In this document: in pieces, positions 9,258 through 18,690 of the stretch
Layout: each line of letters starts with the position of its first letter
Position numbering within the stretch: position 1 is the first letter of the stretch
Assembly (NCBI RefSeq): GCF_000471025.2
Contig: NZ_CP015840.1
Span: 372,001 to 436,000 of the forward strand
Direction: 5' to 3'
From: Chlamydia gallinacea 08-1274/3
GTDB taxonomy: Bacteria > Chlamydiota > Chlamydiia > Chlamydiales > Chlamydiaceae
DNA length: 64,000 bases
The notes under the pieces: generated by a model
Seen by the model: only the letters and a program-made list of their open reading frames with translations
Databases searched by the model: none
Told to the model about the DNA's origin: nothing
Translations under genes and position numbers: made by a program

Positions 9258-11056
9258 AACAAAATTTTACTAAACGTATTTTATTTTTTCTTTTTTTGGT
9301 GATTCCGATTCCCCTAATTCTGAACTTAATTGTTCTTTCGGTATTTTCTTTTTCAGCAGCTAAAAACACTATCATTAGTAATTTACATACACATGCAACA
9401 CATTTTAACCTCGAATTTGAGAAAAAACTATCTATTCACAAAATGTTTCTCAAAAGATTGGCAAATACTTTGGCTCTAAAATCAAATACAGCAGAGGATT
9501 TTGCCCAAGCATATTATGAAGCACTTTCCATAGCAGATTCTGATTTTTCCTTATGCCTAATTCCCCTAGCAAATGAAAATATTCAAGCAAAAAATCCTTT
9601 AGATCCTTTTATTCGTTATTTAAAACACCACCCAGAAAGTAAAAAGAAACTCAGTAAAAATGCTGGTAAAGCTTGTATTCTTGCCGTCCCTTCAGAAACC
9701 CAACAAAAGCAAGATTACTACCTCGTCATTACGGAAAATATCGAAACCTGGAACTCCTCCATACATACAGGTCTGCTTGTTAGTTTTTATCCTATGCATT
9801 TTTTACAAAAAGATCTCTTTAGGTCTCTCCATCTCCAAAATGAAGATATTTGTTTGTTAAATAAATACGGAGAGGTTCTCTTTTCATCTAATCCCGAGCT
9901 ATTTTCCTCTGTTTTCTCTTTAGATGTTCCCTCATTCCCCAAAATCACACCAAGATTACCAGCAATACCTATCAAAAAAGCTCCTAAATTTTTCCAAGAA
10001 AATAACCTCATTAGGGTTCAAATCAATAACACGTCTTATTTAGGCATTTTCTTAAATCACATACCGATTCAAGGCATTTATTCCTTATCTCTAGTTCCAG
10101 AATCACTTTTAATTACCAAATCGATTAAACTCCCGCTCAATGTAATTTTCTTTTATTCCTTAGCCTTCCTCTGCATGGGCTGGATATTAACAAAAATGAA
10201 TAAGCGCTTAAATCACCCTATTCAAGAACTAGCAACCTGTATGGAATCCGCTTGGAGAGGCAATCATAACATCCGCTATGAGTCCTGTCCTTATGCATAT
10301 GAAATTAATGAACTTGGCAATATTTTTAACTGTACTTTACTTCTTTTGCTTAACTCCAAAGAAAAAGCAGAAATAGAATACGCCTCAGGCAATAAATTAC
10401 AAAAAGAACTCACTATTCTAGGTTCTTTACAACAAACATTACTCAGCCAAAAATTTCCTGATTTCCCTCAAATCTCGTTTGAATCTCATCACTTAGGGAC
10501 ACAAGTATCGGGACAATTCTGCGGGTGGAAAGCTACACAGGATAATCTCTTAGGAGTCTTAGGAATTGCTGAAGATGTCGGACTTCCTTCCTACCTTTAC
10601 GCATTATCTGCTAGAAGTTTGTTCTTAACCTACGCTGACTTATTTTCTTCTCTAGAAAAGATCAGTACTGAAACGTATGTTTCTTTTAAGAAAGGGACTG
10701 AAGGAAGTTGCATTTCTATAACATTTCTAAAGTATTCATCCATAGAAGGTACTTTAGAATTGATGTCCGTTGGGGATACTCCTCCGCTTGTTTTCCTAAA
10801 GAAAGAAAATGCATTCTTTCAGCTCTTTCCACCAATCATACAAAAAATACATCCTAAAGATATTCTTTTATGCATTACAGGCAATCCTCAACTTGCGGAC
10901 TATCTCCTGCATCTTCCAATTGAAGAGCTGCTTAAAGATTCTTTGTCTCCGATAAATTCCGACAATTTTATAGATACTCTCAAAGAATTACTGAATCAAG
11001 CGCCATCCCCAGATGGAGGAACTATCAGTTTCTTTACCTTTAATGTATCACGCTAA
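9254..11056 (+). CDS. RsbU-related membrane protein with degenerate phosphatase domain
   Basis: A 600-residue protein (CT589 position) with the same layout as RsbU: a transmembrane helix near residues 8-34, a periplasmic region, a second helix near 290-312, a HAMP-like stretch (RLNHPIQELATCME, then EINELGNIFN matching EINRLGHIFN of RsbU) and a C-terminal domain alignable to the phosphatase. The catalytic acidic residues are gone: GGDFFD of RsbU is replaced by SGQFCG, VADASGKG by IAEDVGLP, and YSDGITEA by CITGNPQL. It is therefore most likely an inactive paralogue that senses or scaffolds. It starts inside the rsbU stop codon and ends before a 162-base gap. The homology inference rests on my own alignment by eye. 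Confidence 0.8.
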   Translation: MKQNFTKRILFFLFLVIPIPLILNLIVLSVFSFSAAKNTIISNLHTHATHFNLEFEKKLSIHKMFLKRLANTLALKSNTAEDFAQAYYEALSIADSDFSLCLIPLANENIQAKNPLDPFIRYLKHHPESKKKLSKNAGKACILAVPSETQQKQDYYLVITENIETWNSSIHTGLLVSFYPMHFLQKDLFRSLHLQNEDICLLNKYGEVLFSSNPELFSSVFSLDVPSFPKITPRLPAIPIKKAPKFFQENNLIRVQINNTSYLGIFLNHIPIQGIYSLSLVPESLLITKSIKLPLNVIFFYSLAFLCMGWILTKMNKRLNHPIQELATCMESAWRGNHNIRYESCPYAYEINELGNIFNCTLLLLLNSKEKAEIEYASGNKLQKELTILGSLQQTLLSQKFPDFPQISFESHHLGTQVSGQFCGWKATQDNLLGVLGIAEDVGLPSYLYALSARSLFLTYADLFSSLEKISTETYVSFKKGTEGSCISITFLKYSSIEGTLELMSVGDTPPLVFLKKENAFFQLFPPIIQKIHPKDILLCITGNPQLADYLLHLPIEELLKDSLSPINSDNFIDTLKELLNQAPSPDGGTISFFTFNVSR

Positions 11057-11218
11057 GTATAACCCGACAGAAAATCTAAAAATATACAAAACAAGCGAAG
11101 AATACATAAGCATTACAAAGATAAGACACCTCACTTAGTTTTAGGGAATCGTTTGCTGACAGAAACCAAGAATTCATGCTAAGAAACGGGAAAAGCTTTA
11201 ACCTCTCTCTTATTTCTT

Positions 11219-14107
11219 ATGTCACGTTTAGACTATTTTGTTTTTGATTCTCTAATTCATAAGCAAAAACCTCAGGAATTAGATAACATCTTCTGTGCTG
11301 AAGATGATGAGCTATTCCGTGCTTACCAAATAACAGCTCTACAATCTCCCCTAGCAGCTAAAAATATTACACTAGCAAGAAATACAGCACGCTACATTCT
11401 TGCAGATAACGGAGAAATCGATATAGCTAAAGTTGTTCGTGCAATTGAACATCTCACCTCATGTCTATATCCTCTGGGACCTTATCGACAAGATGAAACA
11501 CAATCTCGAGAACATATTCTACACATGCTCCAAGCCATTAAACAAGAATCTGAAATTAAAGAACGGATAAAAAAACTTTTTGTCCCTTCGTATACCACAA
11601 TTCAAGATCTTATACGTCATACTTTAGCTCTTGATTCAGGAAGTTCTCTGACTCCTACCCATGTACGTCAAGCCGTTCTTACCGCACTTTTTTCCTACTT
11701 ACGTCAAGATGTGGGATCTTGCTTCGTTACAGCATTCGCCATAAGAATCCATCAAGAATATCCTAAGTTATTTATTAAAGATATGGATCATCTCCTATCT
11801 TCAGGGAAAATAACACGAATCGTAAATTCCAGAGAAATTTCTGTTCCTATCAATCTCTCGGGATGCATCGGAGAACTATTTAAACCCGTACGTATTTTAG
11901 ATTTATATCCCGATCCTATAATGAAACTCTCTTTATCTCCGGGATTAACCCATGCCTTTCTAGCAGCAGGACTAGTGCAAACCTTAGATGATCCGCAAGT
12001 TCGCATACAACAATTACTGTCTCATGAATATCTGATGAATAAGCTACAGCATATTGATGAGACCATAACAGCAAATGAAATCATTGAAAGCACACTTTTA
12101 CACCATTACCAAATCACTTCGCATGCCTTACAGTCTTTACTATATCAGGAGGGTTTGTATAGTAAACAACTAGCAGTTTTCTCTGGGGAACATACACAAA
12201 ACTTATCTCAAAATCAACGCGTATATAACTATTTAACTGCTTATAATGCAGCAAAAATGGCGTTCATTCGTGATACACAAAATCCTCTATTAAAATCTTG
12301 GGAATATACGCTAGCCACTCTTGCAGACGCAAATAATTCATTCACATTAAAACACATATGCATTGCTTTGGGATGGGATTCCCAGGATCCTCAAAGTATA
12401 GCTCATGTCATTCAACAATCTGTAGAACAAGAAGTGCATGACGCTCGTAAGCTTATAGAAAAGTGCGAACAAACATATAACGAAGCTCGAGCGCAATTAG
12501 ATTATATTGAAAACCGAATGAAACATCCGATAAATGCTGAGGATAATAAAATTCTTCTCATGGATCATATTCGTTTTCGCCAAGAACTCAACCAAGCGCT
12601 TCATGATTGGAATACAGCTCAAGAAAAAGCAAAAAAATTATTATCTTTGCCAAATTTTGTTTTGTCGTTTTACACCAAAGTTTTGCCTCAGTATTTCCGG
12701 AGTTCTTATGATGCTTTTATTCAAGAATTCTCTCATATGTACGATGATATTCCTGCCGGATTTCGAATTTTATTTACCCATGGGAGAAGCCATCCCCACA
12801 CGTGGTCTCCTATCTATTCTCTAAAAGAATTTATCTCCTTTCTTTCTGAATTCTTTTCTTCTACTGAAGATGATCTTTTAAGTAAACATGGCATAATAGG
12901 GCTAGAAAAAGAAGCCGCCACTCTTATTAATAAGATCATTTCTCATCTACAAAAAACGACATTTCAAGAATCTGCGATTCTACGTATACTTCATGCCTAC
13001 CAGCAACCTATACCTTCTTCCATTCTCAATAATTTAAATAAGATTTCTCATACGCCTTGGGTATATGTTTCCGGAGGAACTTTAGATACTTTAATTCAAG
13101 ATTACTTTGAAAACACAGAAAAGGTGATGCGAATCAATAAGCATCCTGAAAATGCGCATGAATTAGCAGCTTTTTTTTCTGACGCCTTAAAAGACCTTCC
13201 ATCTGCAATTAAAAATTATTTAGAAGATGGCTCTCATAATCTCTTAGCTTCGTCTCCTACTCACGTATTTTCCATAACTGCAGGGTCACCATTATTTCGC
13301 GATGCTTGGAATAACGACTGGTACAGCTATACATGGTTACGCGATATTTGGATGAAACAACAGCAAGATTTCCTCAAAGATACTCTTTTACGTGAACAGG
13401 AAATTTATACATTTATTCATCGATTTTGCGTAAAATACAACCTACAAAATGTTGCCAAAGACTTCCATAATTTCTGTTCTGATTATTCTCTCACACTTCC
13501 TGAGCTCTATGACAAAGCCTCTCGATTTTTAAAAGATGTATTTCCAGAACTTCTAATACTTACTTTATATCAAAGACGGTTAGCTCATACTCTTGTTCAA
13601 GATATCCCCTACATTTCAGAGCAACAAATCCCAGAAGTTCTTGAAAATATTTGTGGTTATTTAGGCATTTCATCTCGAATTACTTATGACAAATTTTCCA
13701 AACTCATAGAACAATTTATTCCGAAATTATCTTTATTATCCTCGGAAAATATGCGTCACTTATTGTTAGGTTTACTTATGGAAAGCTATCGCCGTATCTA
13801 CTTTGAAGAGGACTTATTCCTTAGGCTGATAACAGCTATGCGTCATTACCAACTGGCTTATCCTGCTCCGTTACTTTTTGGCGATACCAATTGGGCTTAT
13901 AGTTACTTTGGCTTTATCCTCCACCCAGGAACACAGGAAATTGACCTGTGGAAATTTAATTACGCAGGATTACAGGGCTATCCCTTAGAGAATAGACACG
14001 AACTCTTCGGTGTTTCTCAACCTTGGACTCTGTATGCCAATCCTATTGATTATGGTATGCCTCCCCCTCCAGGGTATCGTAGTCATATGCCTAAGGGATT
14101 CTTCTAA
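11219..14107 (+). CDS. Large conserved chlamydial protein (CT590 type), function unknown
   Basis: A 962-residue soluble-looking protein with no signal peptide and no convincing membrane span. I recognise it only as the CT590-position chlamydial protein. Two short stretches stand out: VGSCFVTAFA, with the cysteine at residue 168, which resembles the cysteine-nucleophile loop of papain-like enzymes, and DTNWAYSYFGFILHPGT at residues 889-905. A cysteine-protease or transglutaminase-like fold is possible but unproven. A helical, charged segment lies near residues 400-470. The C-terminus ends in a proline-rich tail (MPPPPGYRSHMPKGFF). Its stop overlaps the convergent sdhB stop by four bases. The 162 bases before the start show no strong promoter. 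Confidence 0.85.
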   Translation: MSRLDYFVFDSLIHKQKPQELDNIFCAEDDELFRAYQITALQSPLAAKNITLARNTARYILADNGEIDIAKVVRAIEHLTSCLYPLGPYRQDETQSREHILHMLQAIKQESEIKERIKKLFVPSYTTIQDLIRHTLALDSGSSLTPTHVRQAVLTALFSYLRQDVGSCFVTAFAIRIHQEYPKLFIKDMDHLLSSGKITRIVNSREISVPINLSGCIGELFKPVRILDLYPDPIMKLSLSPGLTHAFLAAGLVQTLDDPQVRIQQLLSHEYLMNKLQHIDETITANEIIESTLLHHYQITSHALQSLLYQEGLYSKQLAVFSGEHTQNLSQNQRVYNYLTAYNAAKMAFIRDTQNPLLKSWEYTLATLADANNSFTLKHICIALGWDSQDPQSIAHVIQQSVEQEVHDARKLIEKCEQTYNEARAQLDYIENRMKHPINAEDNKILLMDHIRFRQELNQALHDWNTAQEKAKKLLSLPNFVLSFYTKVLPQYFRSSYDAFIQEFSHMYDDIPAGFRILFTHGRSHPHTWSPIYSLKEFISFLSEFFSSTEDDLLSKHGIIGLEKEAATLINKIISHLQKTTFQESAILRILHAYQQPIPSSILNNLNKISHTPWVYVSGGTLDTLIQDYFENTEKVMRINKHPENAHELAAFFSDALKDLPSAIKNYLEDGSHNLLASSPTHVFSITAGSPLFRDAWNNDWYSYTWLRDIWMKQQQDFLKDTLLREQEIYTFIHRFCVKYNLQNVAKDFHNFCSDYSLTLPELYDKASRFLKDVFPELLILTLYQRRLAHTLVQDIPYISEQQIPEVLENICGYLGISSRITYDKFSKLIEQFIPKLSLLSSENMRHLLLGLLMESYRRIYFEEDLFLRLITAMRHYQLAYPAPLLFGDTNWAYSYFGFILHPGTQEIDLWKFNYAGLQGYPLENRHELFGVSQPWTLYANPIDYGMPPPPGYRSHMPKGFF

Positions 14108-14889
14108 TTTTCTGATTTCTTTTTTCTTCTGAAAATCTTGCGAAATAGAAGTTTCAATGAATATTTAGACACTTCTCTTCCCATGGCAGAAATACTTTCT
14201 GTTAACGGCAATTTTTTTGGACATACACGAACACAATTATGTGCTTGACCACACCCAGCAATACCCTGCGTATCCATAAGTGCTTGTAAGCGCTTCTCCT
14301 TATGTTTATCTCCAGGATACGCATGAAAATATCGTGCCTGAGCAATAGCTGCAGGGCCAATAAATGTATTTCGTGTACTTATTTGTGGACAAGCTTCTGT
14401 ACAACACCCACATGTCATACACATAGATAATGCATACAGAAGTTTCTGTTGCTCTTGAGAAACAGGAACACCAAAAGTTTCTCCTTGAGTTTCTACAGTT
14501 ACCCATCCTTGAATATGTTTTAGATTGTCAAACATCTGAGTTCTATCTACCATAAGATCCCGAATTAAAGGAAACTTAGTTAATGGAGCTAAAGTAATTT
14601 CTCGAGATCCTGTAGTTAAGATATGCTCTTTTATCAATGCTGTGCAAGCCTGTCTAGGCACGCCATTCACTAATAAAGCACATGATCCACAAACTTCTTC
14701 TAAACATCCTTGTTCCCAAACTACAGGGTCCACCGTTTCCCCAAAAACATTAACAGGATGCTTTTCAATTTCCATAAGAGCACTAATAACATTCTCCCCA
14801 GGATGTAGGGGAAGCTCAAAATTTTCCCAATATTGTTTTCCTGGAGTTCCTCGATAAATTTTTAATATAAAAGTTGTAGGAAGATCCAT
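14104..14889 (-). CDS. sdhB: Succinate dehydrogenase iron-sulfur subunit
   Basis: A 261-residue iron-sulfur subunit of membrane-bound succinate:quinone oxidoreductase. It carries the N-terminal [2Fe-2S] ferredoxin cysteines (CLEEVCGSCALLVNG) and the C-terminal cluster motifs CMTCGCCTEACP and CGQAHNCVRVCP for the [4Fe-4S]/[3Fe-4S] centres. It is last in an sdhC-sdhA-sdhB operon. A good ribosome site (AGGTGA) lies in the 10-base gap after sdhA. The basic C-terminus (FRRKKKSEN) is unremarkable. Orthologue of CT591. Confidence 0.95.
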   Translation of the reverse strand: MDLPTTFILKIYRGTPGKQYWENFELPLHPGENVISALMEIEKHPVNVFGETVDPVVWEQGCLEEVCGSCALLVNGVPRQACTALIKEHILTTGSREITLAPLTKFPLIRDLMVDRTQMFDNLKHIQGWVTVETQGETFGVPVSQEQQKLLYALSMCMTCGCCTEACPQISTRNTFIGPAAIAQARYFHAYPGDKHKEKRLQALMDTQGIAGCGQAHNCVRVCPKKLPLTESISAMGREVSKYSLKLLFRKIFRRKKKSEN

Positions 14890-14899
14890 AATGGTTCAC

Positions 14900-16774
14900 C
14901 TATAGGGGTAAACAAATATTCTTAGGGACATTCATCAACGTAATGTTCTCCGTTGATGATTGTGTGTAATCTCGCAGTGTAGGTTCTACATGTCGTGTAT
15001 CTACAGGAGTATAAGAAACTTCAGGCTCTTCAGAAGAATACGATACTAACGTTGTTTTCAACCAATGTAGATCATCACGTCGTGGAAATTCCTCTTTATA
15101 ATGGGATCCCCGAAACTCATTACGTAACAATGCTCCCTTAGTAATTGCCAAAGCAATCTCTATCATAGGCCCCATCTGACGGATAAAATGAAATGTCTTA
15201 TTAGCAAATTTTGAAGAATCATGCACAGAAACTCTTTGTAAGCGTTCTCGTAATACCTTTAATTGATCCAACGTATCTTGAAGATCTTTATTATTGCGTT
15301 TTACAGTGACATGCTTCACCATCATCTTTGCCATTTCTTCGTGCAAAACAAAGATATTTTCTCCGCCATCTTGGGACAATAAACGTCTATTCTCTTCCTT
15401 CTCTTGTTGCAAAGCATCAGAAAAATCCGTTGATTGTGCGGGACAAGAACCAAATGCAGAAATAAACCGAGCACTTTCATCTCCAGCTACTAATCCCGCA
15501 AATAAACAGGAAAGCAAGGAATTTGCTCCTAAACGATTGGCTCCATGATATTGAAAATCAGATTCTCCACAATTAAAACACCCAGGAATATTCGTCATCT
15601 GACGAAAACGGCTGTCGCGATCAGGATCATCAGCTGCAGGCCAATCTACCCATGCTCCCCCCATGGAATAATGCACAGCAGGGAAAATCCTCATGGGTAC
15701 ATGATTTGGATCCTCTCCTGTAAATTTTCTATAGATATCTAAAACAACTTCGAGCTTACTTCGCGTCTCTAAAGGCAAGTGCGTGACATCTAAAAACACC
15801 TCCATACGCCCATCAATGCCTAATCCAGCTTCACATACCTGTAAAATAGCTCGTGCTCCAACGTCACGACTTACTAAATTTCCATAAACAGGATACATCT
15901 CTTCTAAAAAATACCAGGGTTCTCCTGTTTTTCCACAGGGGCGCTGTGAACCATCAGGGAAAGTAATCGTTTTTGAAGCATCTCCAGGAACCCAAACACG
16001 CCCCCCCTCGCCTCGTACAGACTCAGATATTAATCTAAGCTTATCAATACCTGGAATGGCCGTAGGGTGAATCTGAATAAATTCTGGGTTGGCATACGTC
16101 ATGCCCTGCATAAATAAGCGTCCATTGGCTGCTCCTGTACAAAATGTAGAATTGGTCGACATTTTAAAAATCACTCCAGGACCACCAGTAGCAAAAATAA
16201 CGGCATCTCCTTGTAAAGCTTCTAATCGCTGGTTAAACAAATTCATCATAATGATTCCACAAGCTCTTCCTGAACCATTGATTACCAACCGTATAAATTC
16301 ATGATTTTCATATTTAATAATTTTTCCCAGATGTTCACGACGACGGACTTGTTCATCTAAAGTGTACATTAATTGCTGACCTGTAGAAGCGCCACAAAAT
16401 ACTGTACGATGGTATAAAGTACCTCCAAAACGTCGTACATCTAAAGAACCCTGAGCTGTACGATTAAAAGGACAACCAAAATTATCCAGCATACGAATAA
16501 TTCTTGGTGCAGCTAAGCACATTTCTAAAACAGGAGGTTGGTCTGCAAGGAAATCCCCTCCTTTAATTGTGTCATAAGCATGAATATAAGGAGAGTCTTC
16601 TTCTTCAGAATGAAGATTTAAAGCTGCATTAATCCCCCCCTGAGCACAGACAGAATGTGATCGTTTTACTTTTGTTAACGACACTAAATGAACACAAATC
16701 CCATGATCTGCTAATTTCATAGCAGCCGATAATCCTGCTAATCCTCCTCCAACTATAATAATACGTCTTTCCAT
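14900..16774 (-). CDS. sdhA: Succinate dehydrogenase flavoprotein subunit
   Basis: A 624-residue flavoprotein oxidising succinate to fumarate. The FAD-binding GGGLAGLSAAMKLAD sits at the N-terminus, the flavin-attachment region HSVCAQGGINAALN follows, and the substrate loop HPTAIPG with a downstream ESVRGEGGRVW stretch is present. The length and the pattern of the C-terminal helical domain fit the type found with a single diheme membrane anchor. Three bases separate it from sdhC upstream. Chlamydiae keep only part of the TCA cycle; this complex feeds electrons to quinone. Orthologue of CT592. Confidence 0.95.
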   Translation of the reverse strand: MERRIIIVGGGLAGLSAAMKLADHGICVHLVSLTKVKRSHSVCAQGGINAALNLHSEEEDSPYIHAYDTIKGGDFLADQPPVLEMCLAAPRIIRMLDNFGCPFNRTAQGSLDVRRFGGTLYHRTVFCGASTGQQLMYTLDEQVRRREHLGKIIKYENHEFIRLVINGSGRACGIIMMNLFNQRLEALQGDAVIFATGGPGVIFKMSTNSTFCTGAANGRLFMQGMTYANPEFIQIHPTAIPGIDKLRLISESVRGEGGRVWVPGDASKTITFPDGSQRPCGKTGEPWYFLEEMYPVYGNLVSRDVGARAILQVCEAGLGIDGRMEVFLDVTHLPLETRSKLEVVLDIYRKFTGEDPNHVPMRIFPAVHYSMGGAWVDWPAADDPDRDSRFRQMTNIPGCFNCGESDFQYHGANRLGANSLLSCLFAGLVAGDESARFISAFGSCPAQSTDFSDALQQEKEENRRLLSQDGGENIFVLHEEMAKMMVKHVTVKRNNKDLQDTLDQLKVLRERLQRVSVHDSSKFANKTFHFIRQMGPMIEIALAITKGALLRNEFRGSHYKEEFPRRDDLHWLKTTLVSYSSEEPEVSYTPVDTRHVEPTLRDYTQSSTENITLMNVPKNICLPL

Positions 16775-16777
16775 ACC

Positions 16778-17686
16778 CTACGCCATGTTATATATATTCC
16801 AAATCGTACTCACGCCCATAGCAGAAACAATAACCATGGCACAATAACATACATTACGCAAACCTGTCTGTAACCGTGTAGGAAGAACTATTCCCCAACG
16901 AGAGATAAACGTCCACAACCCATTAAATCCATGAAACGCAGCAGCAAGGACAAGTACTGTATAAAAAACAGCTACCCACAACGATCCTAAAGCATTTCGC
17001 ACCACATACAGGAAAGCTGTGCCTATACTAGGTGTAAGAAGATACGGATGTGTTGATAAACGTGAAACTTGACTACCTTCAAAATCACTAATATCCAAAC
17101 GCAATGTATGTTTTTGAGGATCAGAAAAATTTACTGTAAACATTCCATGGGTTCCTCGCACTATAGCAGAATACCTCTCAGGATGGATCTTCACGCCATA
17201 ATAAGTCTGCCCATGCAATTCTACATAAACGGGATAACAGACAAAACGAAACTGCACAACATGAAAGATCAATCCAAAAAGTAAAATCCATGCTGTTCTC
17301 CTTTGCCAAGTATACGCAATATTCCTAGCGTATAGTAACGCAGGCTTACTTCCCCGGGAAATACCTGCATTAGGACATGCTTGGAAAAGATATGGAATGC
17401 CAAGGATTGCATGACATAGAAAAGGCAAAGCTAAACACACGATTTCTATAGCTTTCAAACCAGGAATGCGGTGAAAACTACTTACTAATTGAACAAAACC
17501 CGAGCCCTCAAGAAAATAAGAAGAAGCCAACATATTAGTAAAAATATGTTCACAAAGAAATAATGTGAAGACTATCCCAGATAAAGAATGCACACAACGC
17601 AACACAAAGCGAGCATAGCTTCGTGGTTTCTGAGCAATTGCAGAATGAATTTCCTTATTCCCACGCATCGTAAGCTGCGACTCCAA
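16778..17686 (-). CDS. sdhC: Succinate dehydrogenase cytochrome b membrane anchor
   Basis: A 302-residue multi-pass anchor that starts the sdhCAB operon. Hydrophobic helices contain candidate heme-ligand histidines (SGIVFTLFLCEHIFTNM, FLCHAILGIPYL, ILLFGLIFHVVQF and LVLAAAFHGFNGLW). One polypeptide with five helices and no sdhD gene matches the type B (Bacillus/Wolinella) arrangement. It is longer than the roughly 200-255 residues usual for that type because a polar segment of about 80 residues (about 160-240) lies between the third and fourth helices. ATG codons at residues 1 and 7 are both possible starts. Orthologue of CT593. Confidence 0.88.
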   Translation of the reverse strand: MESQLTMRGNKEIHSAIAQKPRSYARFVLRCVHSLSGIVFTLFLCEHIFTNMLASSYFLEGSGFVQLVSSFHRIPGLKAIEIVCLALPFLCHAILGIPYLFQACPNAGISRGSKPALLYARNIAYTWQRRTAWILLFGLIFHVVQFRFVCYPVYVELHGQTYYGVKIHPERYSAIVRGTHGMFTVNFSDPQKHTLRLDISDFEGSQVSRLSTHPYLLTPSIGTAFLYVVRNALGSLWVAVFYTVLVLAAAFHGFNGLWTFISRWGIVLPTRLQTGLRNVCYCAMVIVSAMGVSTIWNIYNMA

Positions 17687-17715
17687 AAGATCTTTGCCAG
17701 AACCATAGAAGCTTA

Positions 17716-17742
17716 TATAAAATTATGGAAAGTAATTTTATA
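17716..17742. terminator. AT-only hairpin between tatD and sdhC
   Basis: A 10-base-pair inverted repeat (TATAAAATTA paired with TAATTTTATA, 7-base loop) lies in the 64-base gap between the tatD stop and the sdhC start, both minus strand. It may terminate tatD transcripts or sit in the sdhC leader. The T-run lies before the hairpin in the minus direction, which argues against a classic intrinsic terminator. Confidence 0.35.
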
Positions 17743-17750
17743 AAAAATAC

Positions 17751-18548
17751 TTAATTTTTGGTTTTATGAAGAAAACGTAGGATATTTGTATAAGCGATAT
17801 CTTTAAGATCCTTTATGCTTATACCGTAAATTGTTGCAATGGTTTCTATCGTGTGTATTATATAAGCGGGTTCATTTTTCTTACCTCGCCAAGGAGTTGG
17901 AGCAAGAAAAGGAGCATCTGTTTCTATGAGCAAATGATCTAGGGGAATTTCAGCAACGAGATCTCGTAAATCCTGGGCATTCTTAAAAGTAACAATGCCA
18001 CTGATAGATATAAACCACCCACGAGAAAGTAGTTCCTTAGCTTCATCTAGCGTTCCAGTAAAACAATGTAACATTCCCGGACAAGAGCGAGAATCATGGT
18101 GATAGTATTGATCTAATATAGAGAAAAAGTCAGAGAAGGCAGCACGACAATGAATAACAAGAGGTAAAGCACACTCCAATGCTAAAGATAAATACCGACA
18201 AAGAACTTCCTTTTGTCTTTCTCTAGTTATCTCAGTATCCGCAAAATAATAATCTAACCCGACTTCTCCAATAGCAGATAATTTCCCTGTATGAGCCACG
18301 TCACGAAAATAGCGAAAATCATCTTCTATAACGTTCTGAGCATCCTGGGGAGGAGTTCCTGCAACATGACAAAAACGCATGTATGAGAACCTCTCTGCAT
18401 AAGCAAATGATGTATCAAGCTCGTTTTTGGTTGTCGTTACATTCACCACAAGGGATACTCCCGAATCCCTAGCTCGAGCCATCACATCATCCACATCTTC
18501 ACAAAAAGCGGCGTCTGAAAGATGCACATGGGCATCAGCTAAACTCAT
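17751..18548 (-). CDS. tatD: TatD-family metal-dependent DNase
   Basis: A 265-residue TIM-barrel hydrolase of the TatD/YcfH family. Metal ligands are visible: DAHVHL at residues 5-10, GEVGLDYYF, the HCRAAF strand, LHCFTGT and the final IETDAPFLAPTPWRGKKNEP segment. TatD proteins act as 3'-5' nucleases on DNA and RNA and are not part of twin-arginine transport. It is upstream of sdhC on the same strand with a 64-base gap. Orthologue of CT594. Confidence 0.92.
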   Translation of the reverse strand: MSLADAHVHLSDAAFCEDVDDVMARARDSGVSLVVNVTTTKNELDTSFAYAERFSYMRFCHVAGTPPQDAQNVIEDDFRYFRDVAHTGKLSAIGEVGLDYYFADTEITRERQKEVLCRYLSLALECALPLVIHCRAAFSDFFSILDQYYHHDSRSCPGMLHCFTGTLDEAKELLSRGWFISISGIVTFKNAQDLRDLVAEIPLDHLLIETDAPFLAPTPWRGKKNEPAYIIHTIETIATIYGISIKDLKDIAYTNILRFLHKTKN

Positions 18549-18690
18549 CCTCCCCCCTCAGGTTAGGAATATACACTATACGATCTTGCACCTATTTGCA
18601 ACACCTTCAGAACTCAGAGAAAACGATTCCTGAAGAGACACGTGCTCAAGCTATACAGTAAATCAGAATAATGATTTCCCTGTGAACTTC

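Noticed and set aside
12534-12824. Plus-strand open frame of 96 codons inside the large CT590-type gene
   Set aside because: It is out of frame within a well-supported gene and its composition (K, F and I runs) is typical of frame-shifted AT-rich coding DNA.
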